Position numbers and translations under genes: made by a program
DNA from: an uncultured Poribacteria bacterium
Lineage (GTDB): Bacteria > Poribacteria > WGA-4E > WGA-3G
DNA length: 64,000 nucleotides
Direction of reading: 5' to 3'
Assembly (NCBI GenBank): GCA_951812525.1
Contig: OX638316.1
Coordinates: 2,408,506-2,472,505, forward strand
Notes under the pieces: model-generated
What the model saw: the letters and a program-made list of their open reading frames with translations, nothing else
The model's database searches: none
What the model was told of the DNA's origin: nothing
Shown here: piece after piece, positions 34,500-42,926 of the stretch
Numbering within the stretch: position 1 is the stretch's first letter
How the letters are laid out: each line of letters begins with the position of its first letter

Positions 34500-34661
34500 T
34501 GAATAGAGTCGTAGACCGTAGGTGCCATTGGCTTAATTGCCTACCGAGGCTTGAATGGGATGGAAATAACAGGAGATTTTCTCGGTAACTATCCGTGAAA
34601 TTGCTTCGTTCGCCTTTTTCTTCCTTTTTAATGTGAGCCTCCAACAGCCTGGGGGCTTTTT
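34500..34661 (+). ncRNA. L10 leader RNA with attenuator hairpin
   Basis: The 300-nt gap before rplJ contains the L10-leader signature: GTAGACCGTAGGTGCC, then GCTTAATTGCCTACCGAGG. GTAGG pairs with CCTAC as in the kink-turn-containing leader known from many bacteria. L10 (with L12) binds such leaders and represses rplJL. It is followed by an intrinsic terminator-like hairpin at 34636. Confidence 0.85.
34636..34661 (+). terminator. Attenuator terminator before rplJ
   Basis: AGCCTCC and GGGGGCT (one G-U pair) around AACAGCCT, followed by TTTTT. Its position after the L10 leader suggests regulated read-through. Confidence 0.8.
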
Positions 34662-34752
34662 GCATGTAATTGTATGCCGAATTAAACGGTTTGTAGGGAA
34701 TCGGGGACCGTGCCTCAACTATTATACAACACGGGCAGAAAGGAGCTGACAC

Positions 34753-35319
34753 ATGCCGAATCAGGCAAACGTTCAGCAAGTAGAACAAATTCGTGAGCTT
34801 TTTGACAGTGCTGATGTTGTTCTTTTGACAGACTTTCAGGGGCTGACCGTCGAAGAAGTGAATGAACTTCGCAATCAGCTTCGGGCAGCAGAGGTCCGAT
34901 ACAGAGTCTGCAAGAACACGTTGATAAATGTCGTCGCACAGGAGAGAGGTATCGAAGGCTTGGACCCTTATCTTAAGGGAAATACAGCCCTCGCCACCAG
35001 TACAGATCCGGCGGCATCGTCAAAAATTTTGCTCGACTTTGGTGAAGAACACGAAAATCTTAAGATTAAAGGCGGAATTCTTGGAACACAGGTAGTAGAC
35101 GCAGCAGGTGTCGAAGCTCTCCGAGATATGCCGTCACGAGAAGTCATGATTGCCCGAACAGTCGGGACTATCGGAGCACCTATCACCGGGCTCGTCAATG
35201 TCTTACATCAAGGCTCACCGATTACAGGTATGGTGAGTGTGCTCAGTGGAACAATACGTCAGGTAACCTCGGTGCTAACACAGGTTGCTGATCAAAAGAA
35301 AGAGGCGGAAAACGCCTAA
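34753..35319 (+). CDS. rplJ: 50S ribosomal protein L10
   Basis: A 188-residue L10. It begins MPNQANVQQVEQIRELFDS and carries VVLLTDFQGLTVEEVNELR and RYRVCKNTLINVV. The C-terminal helix that anchors L7/L12 dimers follows (TSVLTQVADQKKEAENA). Start ATG after AAAGGAGCTGACAC. Together with its leader RNA it is the autoregulator of this transcription unit. Confidence 0.96.
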   Translation: MPNQANVQQVEQIRELFDSADVVLLTDFQGLTVEEVNELRNQLRAAEVRYRVCKNTLINVVAQERGIEGLDPYLKGNTALATSTDPAASSKILLDFGEEHENLKIKGGILGTQVVDAAGVEALRDMPSREVMIARTVGTIGAPITGLVNVLHQGSPITGMVSVLSGTIRQVTSVLTQVADQKKEAENA

Positions 35320-35449
35320 CGCAGGGTGCATACCGCGCCTACACTAAACATCGCAGGGCAACCGAGTCCTCACGACTTGACCCTGCATTGCTTGATCAGA
35401 AAACCTCTAATCAAGTTAATTTAGTACTATTTACAGAAAGGATACAAAC

Positions 35450-35845
35450 ATGGCCGCAGATATGGAAAAAATGATTGACGAAATCAGTAATATGACCGTT
35501 TTGGAACTTTCCGAACTGGTCAAAGCGTTGGAAGATAAATTTGGTGTCAGCGCATCAGCTGCCCCGGCGATTGCTATGCCAGGGATGATGCCTGCTGCTC
35601 CAGGTGCCGAAGAAGCTGCCGAACCGGAAGAGCAAACGGAATTTGACGTTCAACTCAAAGATTTTGGTGGAAAGAAAATTCCGGTTATCAAAGAGGTTCG
35701 CGCTATTACTGGACTCGGCTTGAAGGAAGCGAAAGAGAAAGTCGAATCCGCACCAGTCGTCATTCAGGAAGCCGTCTCCAAAGAGGATGCTGAGAAAACG
35801 AAAGAGCAGCTCGAAGAACTTGGTGCTACAGTCGAGATTCTCTAA
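35450..35845 (+). CDS. rplL: 50S ribosomal protein L7/L12
   Basis: A 131-residue stalk protein. It has an N-terminal dimerisation helix ([16 protein letters not shown]), an Ala/Pro/Glu hinge and a C-terminal domain with [20 protein letters not shown] and [15 protein letters not shown]. Start ATG after AAAGGATACAAAC. The 130-nt gap before it has two alternative GCAGGG arms (35321 and 35353) that could each pair with ACCCTGC at 35380, a possible regulatory switch. Unusually, the gene is followed by a terminator and not by rpoB. Confidence 0.96.
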   Translation: MAADMEKMIDEISNMTVLELSELVKALEDKFGVSASAAPAIAMPGMMPAAPGAEEAAEPEEQTEFDVQLKDFGGKKIPVIKEVRAITGLGLKEAKEKVESAPVVIQEAVSKEDAEKTKEQLEELGATVEIL

Positions 35846-35903
35846 GTGTAGACACACCGTCTCGCACGATAAACAGCGCGTGCTTAAACCGCACACGACA
35901 GGT

Positions 35904-35980
35904 AAACCCATTATGGTTCTTGAACAAGCGATGCCCGAATCCATCGCACTACAGCGAACTATAATGGGTTTTCGTTTTTC
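35904..35980 (+). terminator. Long-loop terminator after rplL
   Basis: AAACCCATTATGGTT (35904-35918) and AACTATAATGGGTTT (35957-35971) pair over 15 bp with one G-U, then TTCGTTTTTCG. The loop is about 38 nt. It closes the ribosomal-protein unit. Confidence 0.8.
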
Positions 35981-36021
35981 GTGAAAAATAATCTCTGCAA
36001 ATGTAGGCATATTTTTAAACG

Positions 36022-36894
36022 ATGCCTGCCGGAAATTACCAAGCAGTTCGGATGTTTAGTATAATCGACGTTTTTTATCTCGTTTTCAGCCAACTCGCAG
36101 TTGGTGGATTTGTTCTTCTTTTCTTGGTCCCAAAGGAGTTGGTAGGGGCAAATTTCTACCGTTTAATGGGTGGTATCTATCTATTCGTGAGCGGTTTATC
36201 GCGGTGTGCAAACCTCGCCCTTTATCAACAACCTGTCACATTTAGCAACTTTTTTGGATACTGGCAGAATCCCGAATCCGTTTTCGTTATCAGTTTTTTT
36301 CTCATTATTCTTGTGTATACACTGCTGTGGTGGTTCAAAATGCCGCTGCTTACGCAAATCGTTTTCTTTGGTGGTGTGATTTCCGGTGTGACATCAATTG
36401 TTTTGAGTACCCAGCGCTACCTTCCAGTTATTCAAATCCCTAATGAAATGTTCCTATTACCGCTCCAATTCTTGATGGCTGCTGCCTTACTTGGTGCTGT
36501 CCACACTGGCATGTGGTTTGGACACTGGTACCTCGTGATGCCCGATTTGCCGGTGACCTATCTAAAACGGTTTAACAGCGGGCTGCTCTATGCCCTTTTA
36601 GGTATGACGCTACTGCTCTGTCTGAATCTCTTTTTCAGACATCAATCTACGGATGTTGTCCCTTTTAATCTCTTTTATCAGATTATTTTCAGTATGCGAC
36701 TCCTTATAGGCATCGGTGGCACGTTGTTCCTCTATTTCATTACGTGGGATTGCTTGCGTCCTAAATCCGTTGCCCGCGATGAACTTGGCGCGACGCGGGC
36801 TGCAACCGGTTTCCTGTTCATTGCTATCATCACAGTCTTCATGGGCGAGTTCTGCAGCCGATTGCTGTTTTTGGAGATGCGATTTATCTTTTAA
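36022..36894 (+). CDS. Polytopic membrane protein of unknown function
   Basis: A 290-residue protein with seven to eight hydrophobic spans, for example VFYLVFSQLAVGGFVLLFLV and FVISFFLIILVYTLLWWF. Between spans is a His-rich segment (AVHTGMWFGHWYLVMPDLP), and paired His in such loops can bind haem or metal. No family is recognised. The start could be 36022 or the ATG at 36052 (MFSIIDVFYLV), and neither has a clear ribosome binding site. It comes right after the ribosomal terminator, where rpoB would be expected. Confidence 0.75.
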   Translation: MPAGNYQAVRMFSIIDVFYLVFSQLAVGGFVLLFLVPKELVGANFYRLMGGIYLFVSGLSRCANLALYQQPVTFSNFFGYWQNPESVFVISFFLIILVYTLLWWFKMPLLTQIVFFGGVISGVTSIVLSTQRYLPVIQIPNEMFLLPLQFLMAAALLGAVHTGMWFGHWYLVMPDLPVTYLKRFNSGLLYALLGMTLLLCLNLFFRHQSTDVVPFNLFYQIIFSMRLLIGIGGTLFLYFITWDCLRPKSVARDELGATRAATGFLFIAIITVFMGEFCSRLLFLEMRFIF

Positions 36895-37056
36895 CCTTTT
36901 ATGGTATGTTTGCTGGAACGATTACTATTTTTTTCCTAAAATCAGGGTGTCTCGCTTTTTAATAATGTCGTGAGTCTTGGGTTGAATTGCGTTGTAATTT
37001 AAATTCAGGTATGCTAAAATAACATCATGCATTAGAAGCTTAAGGAGGCATATCGA

Positions 37057-38127
37057 ATGAAATCTCAAATTTTCTATGAACCCGAATCAATGAGCCTTGA
37101 AGACCGGCCCGTACCACAAGCTGGCGGCAGTGACTTGTTAGTTCAAGTCCGTTCGGTAGGCATCTGTGGTTCGGATGTCGCATACTATTTCGGGAACAGT
37201 TCACTTGAAACCGACGATGGCAAAGGACCGCTTATCCTTGGACACGAATTCACTGGTGAAGTCGTTGAAGTTGGTAATGAAGCAGAAGCAACAGGTGGAT
37301 TTAAAGTCGGTGACCGGGTGGTTGTTAACCCTGTCCAATCAAATCCGAATTCCTTCTGGAGCAAGAAAGGGTTGTCCAACTTGTGTCCGGAAAAACGTGT
37401 TCTCGGTGTCGGTGTTGATGGCGGCTTCGCAGAATACGCAGTTTCTGACTATCGCTGGACGGTCAAACTACCCGATAACGTTACATACGATCAAGGAGCA
37501 CTAACAGAGCCGCTTGCCTGTGGACTCTATGCTGTCAACAATCTCAATGCTGAAGAGGGACAAACCGCTGTCGTTTTCGGACCGGGACCTATCGGTCTGA
37601 TGATGGTGCAAGTGCTGAAGAGCCGCGGTTTAAAAAACGTCCTACTCGTTGGAACTCGCGACTATCGCTTGGATTGTGGTAAGGAGCTTGGCGCGGATGT
37701 GGTTGTCAATGTCAGCGATACTAACTCTCCACATTACGTTGAAGACTTAGGGGCTGCAATTCAGGAACTCAACAATGGTGAATTGGCAGACCGCGCAATT
37801 ACGGCAACCAGTTCTCTGGACGCAATTCACACTGCCTTGGAAGTTACCGGCAGGCACGCAACCGTTGTTATCTTCGGACTCCCTGGCGATACAGATGTGA
37901 TGCAGGTTCCAATTCTTGATACGATCCTCATGGATAAGACTATCAGATTCTCTTGGCTCGCACCCGATACTTGGGAAGAAGCGGTACAACTCATTTCGAG
38001 TGGTGATGTCAACATGGACAAAATTATCAGCCACGAATTCTCGCTTGAATCGCTTGTTGAAGGGATAACGAAGGTACGCAACCGCGAAGACGGTTGTACA
38101 AAAGGCTTAATAAAAGTCTCTGACTAA
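37057..38127 (+). CDS. Zinc-type medium-chain alcohol/polyol dehydrogenase
   Basis: A 356-residue MDR oxidoreductase of the sorbitol/threonine-dehydrogenase branch. Catalytic Zn ligands are the Cys in VGICGSDVAYYF and the His-Glu in GHEFTGEVVEVG. The Rossmann motif is VVFGPGPIGLMMVQVL. The four-Cys structural zinc lobe is missing (the region NPVQSNPNSFWSKK has one Cys), so it is of the single-zinc kind. It should oxidise a sugar alcohol or similar with NAD. Start ATG after TTAAGGAGGCATATCGA. It is followed by two genes for a small membrane protein and a LamG protein that may share its transcript. Confidence 0.9.
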   Translation: MKSQIFYEPESMSLEDRPVPQAGGSDLLVQVRSVGICGSDVAYYFGNSSLETDDGKGPLILGHEFTGEVVEVGNEAEATGGFKVGDRVVVNPVQSNPNSFWSKKGLSNLCPEKRVLGVGVDGGFAEYAVSDYRWTVKLPDNVTYDQGALTEPLACGLYAVNNLNAEEGQTAVVFGPGPIGLMMVQVLKSRGLKNVLLVGTRDYRLDCGKELGADVVVNVSDTNSPHYVEDLGAAIQELNNGELADRAITATSSLDAIHTALEVTGRHATVVIFGLPGDTDVMQVPILDTILMDKTIRFSWLAPDTWEEAVQLISSGDVNMDKIISHEFSLESLVEGITKVRNREDGCTKGLIKVSD

Positions 38128-38140
38128 GTTGAATAGGTAA

Positions 38141-38485
38141 ATGGGCATTCCATTTTTCATTGTTTTTGTCCTTTCAATCGCTTTTTTGTCCCTCGGAATA
38201 ACGGGGTGGGGTGACTTTGTTTCGGTGCAGTGGGATCAACAGAACACGTCCGATGCAAACAGCGACACCGCAGCTGTCACCCCCTACCTGAGTTTTCAAT
38301 CCAATTATTGGGCAATCGCACGGTGCTTTACAGGATTTCTGCTCTTTTTAGTGAGCCTTTATTTTATGGGCTTTTTTCTCTATCTCGAAGAACGAGAAAG
38401 TGGCAGAATTATGAAAAACATCAAAAGTTTCGCCAAACTGCGACAGTTTCTTGAACGACGTCAGAAGGAGGACCTTTCACAATGA
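38141..38485 (+). CDS. Small two-span membrane protein
   Basis: A 114-residue protein with hydrophobic spans at about residues 4-24 (FFIVFVLSIAFLSLGIT) and 65-85 (CFTGFLLFLVSLYFMGFFLY), and a basic C-terminal cytoplasmic tail. No family is recognised. It lies 13 nt after the dehydrogenase, and its TGA overlaps the ATG of the LamG gene (ATGA at 38482-38485), so it is probably part of a real operon. Confidence 0.7.
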   Translation: MGIPFFIVFVLSIAFLSLGITGWGDFVSVQWDQQNTSDANSDTAAVTPYLSFQSNYWAIARCFTGFLLFLVSLYFMGFFLYLEERESGRIMKNIKSFAKLRQFLERRQKEDLSQ

Positions 38486-39330
38486 ATTCTCTCATAAGAT
38501 GTTTGGTCAACGAACCAAAGCGATACCGGATGCTAATAGGCTTCGGATTTGCGCTCTTCACAGTATGCTTTGCTGCAACGAGCAGTGCCAAAATTGATCC
38601 AAAGACGGTTGTTGGAATCTGGCTTTTCGATGAAGGTAATGGGAAAATTGTCGAAGATTTATCTGGGAACGGCCACGATGGCGAACTCATGGAAGGAACA
38701 AAATGGGAAGATGGAAAATTCGGGAAGGCCGTTATATTTGACGGAAAAGATGATTACGTTGAAATAGCACCTTCACTTGAATTTAACCCGGAGGTATTTA
38801 CCGTTACTTTCTGGATGTATCCAACATCTGTTGGGGGCAACAACCCAGCAGGTAAAGGTTCAGCTACCCTCATTATCGCAAACGGTAATCCTGGCGATGG
38901 TGGAGGAGCGAATTGGTGGTTTGAATACTGGAATAGTGGAAACTTTGAGTTCAAAAGCTGCCAGGCGGGGTGTGCCGCCGCGAACACACCGGTGGATAAA
39001 CCAGACGAATGGTATTTTATTGCTGGTATTTACAACGGTACTGAATACGAACTCTACGTTGATGCCCAATTTAAAGCAAAGGGACCGAATAAGGTCGGTG
39101 CGCCCGAAAAGGGTTTGCTCATCGGAAGCGGACTTTGTCCAGCTGGTCATGGATGTGATGAGGGTTATTTTGAAGGCATCGTTGACGACGTGGCAATGTT
39201 TAGTGATGCCTTGAGCGAAGGGGACCTGGAAACTATTATGGAAGAAGGCGTGGGCAAAGTGCTTGGTGTTGCTCCAGTGGAACCTACAGGCAAATTGACA
39301 ATAACATGGGGCGATTTGAAAGTACGTTGA
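38482..39330 (+). CDS. Exported LamG-domain protein
   Basis: A 282-residue exported protein. The signal sequence is about residues 17-36 (MLIGFGFALFTVCFAATSSA) after a basic N-region. A concanavalin-A/LamG-like domain follows, with GIWLFDEGNGKIVEDLSGN, GKAVIFDGKDDYVEI, VFTVTFWMYPTS and GIVDDVAMFSDALSEGDL. Such domains bind sugars or peptides. AGGAGG lies 8 nt before the ATG. The last 25 residues (PTGKLTITWGDLKVR) resemble a short tail often seen after LamG modules. The ligand is unknown. Confidence 0.88.
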   Translation: MNSLIRCLVNEPKRYRMLIGFGFALFTVCFAATSSAKIDPKTVVGIWLFDEGNGKIVEDLSGNGHDGELMEGTKWEDGKFGKAVIFDGKDDYVEIAPSLEFNPEVFTVTFWMYPTSVGGNNPAGKGSATLIIANGNPGDGGGANWWFEYWNSGNFEFKSCQAGCAAANTPVDKPDEWYFIAGIYNGTEYELYVDAQFKAKGPNKVGAPEKGLLIGSGLCPAGHGCDEGYFEGIVDDVAMFSDALSEGDLETIMEEGVGKVLGVAPVEPTGKLTITWGDLKVR

Positions 39331-39349
39331 AAAGGTAAACCTTGGCAAG

Positions 39350-40429
39350 ATGAAACAGGTATTGAAAAACGACTTACTTCTTCGCGCTTCGCGATGCCTG
39401 CCGGTGGAACGCGTGCCTGTATGGATGATGCGGCAGGCTGGAAGATCAGACCCTCTTTATCGGCAGATTCGGCAAGAGCTTAACCTCCCTTTAGAACGGC
39501 TTTTCCGAACCTGCCCTACACCGGTGTCGGAGACTGATATTGAATGGGCAGTCAAAATTTCACTTCTGCCTAAACGTATCGGTGTGGATGCCATCATCGT
39601 CTATAAAGATATTCTCACACCCCTCGCACCGATGGGAGCACATTTCCGATTTGCCCCCGGACCTATCTTAAACTCGCCGATTCGGACGCAGGCACAAGTA
39701 GATGCACTGCAACCGCTCCATGACCCACCAACACAATTGGCATTTACCGGACAGGTTATTCGCAAACTGCGCGAAACCTTGAATAGTGAACTGCCCCTCA
39801 TCGGTTTTGCTGGTGCGCCTTTGACGCTCGCATTTTTCCTTATCGCAGGTGAAAGTCCGATCAAACGCGGAACCGGAGTGTCAGAAAAAGCAACGCCGGT
39901 TTTCCAAATGATGGAAGAAGTGCCTGAACGCTTGCATTGTCTGCTGGATAAATTAACAGATATGACAATTCACTACTTGAACTACCAGATTAGCGAGGGT
40001 GCCCAGATAGTTCAACTCTTCGAGTCAGTCGCCGATGTCTTACCACGGCAGGTGTACGAAAACTTTGCCGCTCCTTATCACCAACGAATTTTCACTGAAG
40101 TAAACTCAGAAACACCACGAATACTCTTCGCAAAAGAATGCTCCTATATCGATTTAATGCACCAGAGTGGCGCGGATGTACTGAGCGTTGGAAAATGTGT
40201 TGATCTCGACGAAGCCAGAGACCTGACAAACGGTACAGTCGCTTTTCAGGGAAACGTTGACAACGATATTCTCCGAGATGGGACCTTTGACGACATCACG
40301 GCAGCTGTTGAGACCTGTTTAAAACAAGGCGGGAAAACTGGACATATTTTGAATCTGAGCCATGGGCTACATAGAGACACACCGTTTGAAAATGTTAAAC
40401 ATTTCGTGAATATTGCAAAAACACTATAG
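39350..40429 (+). CDS. hemE: Uroporphyrinogen decarboxylase
   Basis: A 359-residue HemE converting uroporphyrinogen III to coproporphyrinogen III. Family elements: WMMRQAGRSDPLYRQ (usual WMMRQAGRYLPEY; the substrate-contacting Arg is kept), VDAIIVYKDILTPLAPMG with the catalytic Asp, GFAGAPLTLAFFLIAG, and LNLSHGLHRDTPFENVK near the C-terminus. The LSHGLHRDTP variant replaces the usual LGHGVLPDTP but keeps the His. First gene of a haem cluster with hemH and hemY. Confidence 0.96.
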   Translation: MKQVLKNDLLLRASRCLPVERVPVWMMRQAGRSDPLYRQIRQELNLPLERLFRTCPTPVSETDIEWAVKISLLPKRIGVDAIIVYKDILTPLAPMGAHFRFAPGPILNSPIRTQAQVDALQPLHDPPTQLAFTGQVIRKLRETLNSELPLIGFAGAPLTLAFFLIAGESPIKRGTGVSEKATPVFQMMEEVPERLHCLLDKLTDMTIHYLNYQISEGAQIVQLFESVADVLPRQVYENFAAPYHQRIFTEVNSETPRILFAKECSYIDLMHQSGADVLSVGKCVDLDEARDLTNGTVAFQGNVDNDILRDGTFDDITAAVETCLKQGGKTGHILNLSHGLHRDTPFENVKHFVNIAKTL

Positions 40430-40437
40430 GAAAGTTG

Positions 40438-41895
40438 ATGAGAAATATTTTGGAAAATCCCTTTGCACCACGACAATATGGACAACTTGTTAAAGTAACA
40501 GAACGCGTGTATCTGTTTCGTAATATTGTCAACTCCTCTATCATCATCGGGGATGAAGGGATCGCTGTAATTGATACACAGGTGAACCAGATGATGGCAC
40601 AGCGACTCCTTAAAGCGGTTCGCACCATCACAAATAAACCTATCCTGTACGCGATTAACACCCACTATCACTGGGACCATACGAATGGAAATACTATTTT
40701 TCATGAGGCAGGCGCAACTGTTGTCGCGCGTGAAATGACAAAAGACTTTATGGTGAACAGATCACCGCGGCAAGAAGCGTTCCTTCGTTCTCGCGGGTTT
40801 ACGCTTGGCGATGCTCCTTTTCTGCCACAGAAGACGTTTGAACACGAAACCGAACTCGATTTAGGTAATCAACCTCTGCACCTCGTTCACTTAGGAAAGG
40901 CGGAAACGGATGACGCAACTGCTATCAGGATCCCCGCGGAAGGGTGCATTGTCTCTGGCGATACCGTCATGACAGGGAGTTTCCCTATCTTTGGACAACC
41001 CGTGATGAATGAAGGGCTTATGGCGAACCACGATTGGGTTAACACAATTCGGGAGCTCCGCACATACACGCCGAAACACGTGCTACCTGGGCACGGTCCC
41101 TTAGCACACGACGCAGAAATAGATCTGCTTCTCCAGATTGAAACTTATTTCCTAACTGAGGTACGTAAACGTTTTGAACAGGGTATGTCCTGGCCAGTTC
41201 TATTAGCTGACATGGAAGCCAACTTACCCGACTGGATTCGGAATATCGCTGAAGTCTGGGGAACCCCGCGTTATGCAATTTTAAGAGTATACCGCGGGTT
41301 GATCGATGATCCAGAACCCGGTTGGCAGCATTTCAAACCCTCGGCTATTCCCGCTGCTGACCCCGAAAAGCTGCATCAACGGACACGCGAACTTGAAGAA
41401 TTTGAAGCCTATTGTGAGACTGCTGAAGAGGTGGCAGAGGGAAGCGACTTAGGTTTAGCTATAGCCATTTTAAAAACCGCGACCGAAAAGTATCCGAATC
41501 TACCTGACGCGTGGACGGCTTATGCTGATATGCTTACACAAGCGTCCCGAACGGTATCAAGCGTGCTCGAAAAGGGTGATTTCTTCGCTGAGGTGGAAAA
41601 GGCTTTAAATATTGCACTCGAACTAAATCCCGATTATGCGCCTGCACATCTCCTGCGTGGTTACAACCGCATTCTTGCTGCTTACCGCAACGGTGATGAA
41701 ACAAAATCCGGACTTGAGTCTATCTATAAGGCATTGGTCACTGGTATCCAAGGGACACAACTCGCGCAGGCGTATTTTTCCATTGGACTCGCACATCGCG
41801 CAAGTGGGGACGAGACACTCGCACGAGAAGCTTTTACCAACGCAATTGCCGCTGATGCAAGGTTCATGCCAGCACAACTCGCCAATATGGCATAG
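40438..41895 (+). CDS. Metallo-beta-lactamase-fold hydrolase with C-terminal TPRs
   Basis: A 485-residue protein. The N-terminal MBL domain has the HYHWDH zinc motif (THYHWDHTNGNT), GDTVMTGSFP and PGHGPLAHDAE. The C-terminal 170 residues are helical repeats of TPR type (NPDYAPAHLLRGYNRILAAY, AYFSIGLAHRASGDETLA). It resembles alkyl-sulfatase or quinoprotein-relay-type MBL proteins more than true lactamases. Start ATG at 40438 after TAGGAAAGTTG; the TTG one codon earlier is not needed. Its place between hemE (8 nt) and hemH (12 nt) suggests a haem-linked task, which is inference only. Confidence 0.88.
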   Translation: MRNILENPFAPRQYGQLVKVTERVYLFRNIVNSSIIIGDEGIAVIDTQVNQMMAQRLLKAVRTITNKPILYAINTHYHWDHTNGNTIFHEAGATVVAREMTKDFMVNRSPRQEAFLRSRGFTLGDAPFLPQKTFEHETELDLGNQPLHLVHLGKAETDDATAIRIPAEGCIVSGDTVMTGSFPIFGQPVMNEGLMANHDWVNTIRELRTYTPKHVLPGHGPLAHDAEIDLLLQIETYFLTEVRKRFEQGMSWPVLLADMEANLPDWIRNIAEVWGTPRYAILRVYRGLIDDPEPGWQHFKPSAIPAADPEKLHQRTRELEEFEAYCETAEEVAEGSDLGLAIAILKTATEKYPNLPDAWTAYADMLTQASRTVSSVLEKGDFFAEVEKALNIALELNPDYAPAHLLRGYNRILAAYRNGDETKSGLESIYKALVTGIQGTQLAQAYFSIGLAHRASGDETLAREAFTNAIAADARFMPAQLANMA

Positions 41896-41907
41896 GAGGT
41901 GGATAAA

Positions 41908-42855
41908 GTGAAGTATGATAGTATTTTGTTAGTCGCATTTGGGGGACCAACACCTGGATGCTGTCAAAAATACGATAACGATACCTGTCCGGGTGAAGCC
42001 TACTGCTTTGTCGAAGGAATTGCTGGGACGGCTGAATCTCAAAAAGAACGTGTAAAAGACATCTCTGCGCATTACGTAAAATTAGGCGGGTTTTCGCCAT
42101 TCAACAAATTGACTTTCGAACAGGCTGCAGCGTTAGAAAACGCACTACAAAAACGAGATTTACCCCTTCCTGTTTATGCCGGGTTCAGACATTGGACACC
42201 GTATTTAAAAGAAGTTATCGCGCAAATGGGAGAAAAAGGACACCGCAAAATACTCGGGATTATCATGGCACCACACCAATCCAAAGTCAGTTGGGAATGG
42301 TATCAACAAACAGTGAGGAAAGGAATAGACGCAGTTGATGGTGAAAAGCCGACAATCGATTATCTCGACCCATGGTACACACACAAAGGCTATGTCGGTG
42401 CTATCTCTGAAATTATTAAAACCGTATGTGGTGACAAGTTAGAGCGTGCCGAGCTTGTTTTCACAGCACACGCAATTCCCCAATCAGCGGCGGATACCTC
42501 TCCTTACACACAACAGTTCCGAAAAACCGGTGAAGCCGTCGCCCAAGAGATTGGAAAAACCCGGTTCGGCTTGGCGTATCAGAGTGCCGTAGAAAATAGT
42601 CCGATACCGTGGACACAACCCGATATTAACGGCTGGATTAAAGCACGAAAAGCAGAAGGTGTTGATACAGTTGTCGCCTCCCCAATCGGGTTCCTCTGTG
42701 ACCACGTTGAAGTTCTCTACGATCTGGATATAGAGGCAAAAGAAACTGCTGCAGCGTGCGGCGTTGATTTCATTCGGGCAGGGACTGTCGGTTCTCATCC
42801 TAAATTTATCAACATGTTGGCAGATTTCGTTTATGAGAAATCTGTTAGCCCGTAA
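41908..42855 (+). CDS. hemH: Ferrochelatase with Cys-rich N-terminal insert
   Basis: A 315-residue chelatase that inserts Fe2+ into a porphyrin. Start at GTG 41908, 8 nt after AGGAGG; the GTG at 41899 overlaps that site. The catalytic His is in VFTAHAIPQSAAD, and the Glu region is GFLCDHVEVLYDLDIEA. After the opening LLVAFGGPTP there is a Cys-rich stretch (GCCQKY, TCPGEAYC) that ordinary HemH proteins lack and that could bind a metal cluster. Whether the substrate is protoporphyrin or coproporphyrin depends on the pathway and cannot be read directly. Confidence 0.92.
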   Translation: MKYDSILLVAFGGPTPGCCQKYDNDTCPGEAYCFVEGIAGTAESQKERVKDISAHYVKLGGFSPFNKLTFEQAAALENALQKRDLPLPVYAGFRHWTPYLKEVIAQMGEKGHRKILGIIMAPHQSKVSWEWYQQTVRKGIDAVDGEKPTIDYLDPWYTHKGYVGAISEIIKTVCGDKLERAELVFTAHAIPQSAADTSPYTQQFRKTGEAVAQEIGKTRFGLAYQSAVENSPIPWTQPDINGWIKARKAEGVDTVVASPIGFLCDHVEVLYDLDIEAKETAAACGVDFIRAGTVGSHPKFINMLADFVYEKSVSP

Positions 42856-42926
42856 GAGAAATCTCGCGTTTATGGGTACGTGGCGACGGGAAACCGTAGA
42901 TAGAAAGTTCTCAATTGAGGGTGCTT

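Noticed and set aside
35321..35390. Alternative GCAGGG/CCCTGC hairpins between rplJ and rplL as a riboswitch.
   Set aside because: Pairing is only 6-7 bp and there is no terminator or sequestered ribosome binding site to switch; kept only as a remark under rplL.
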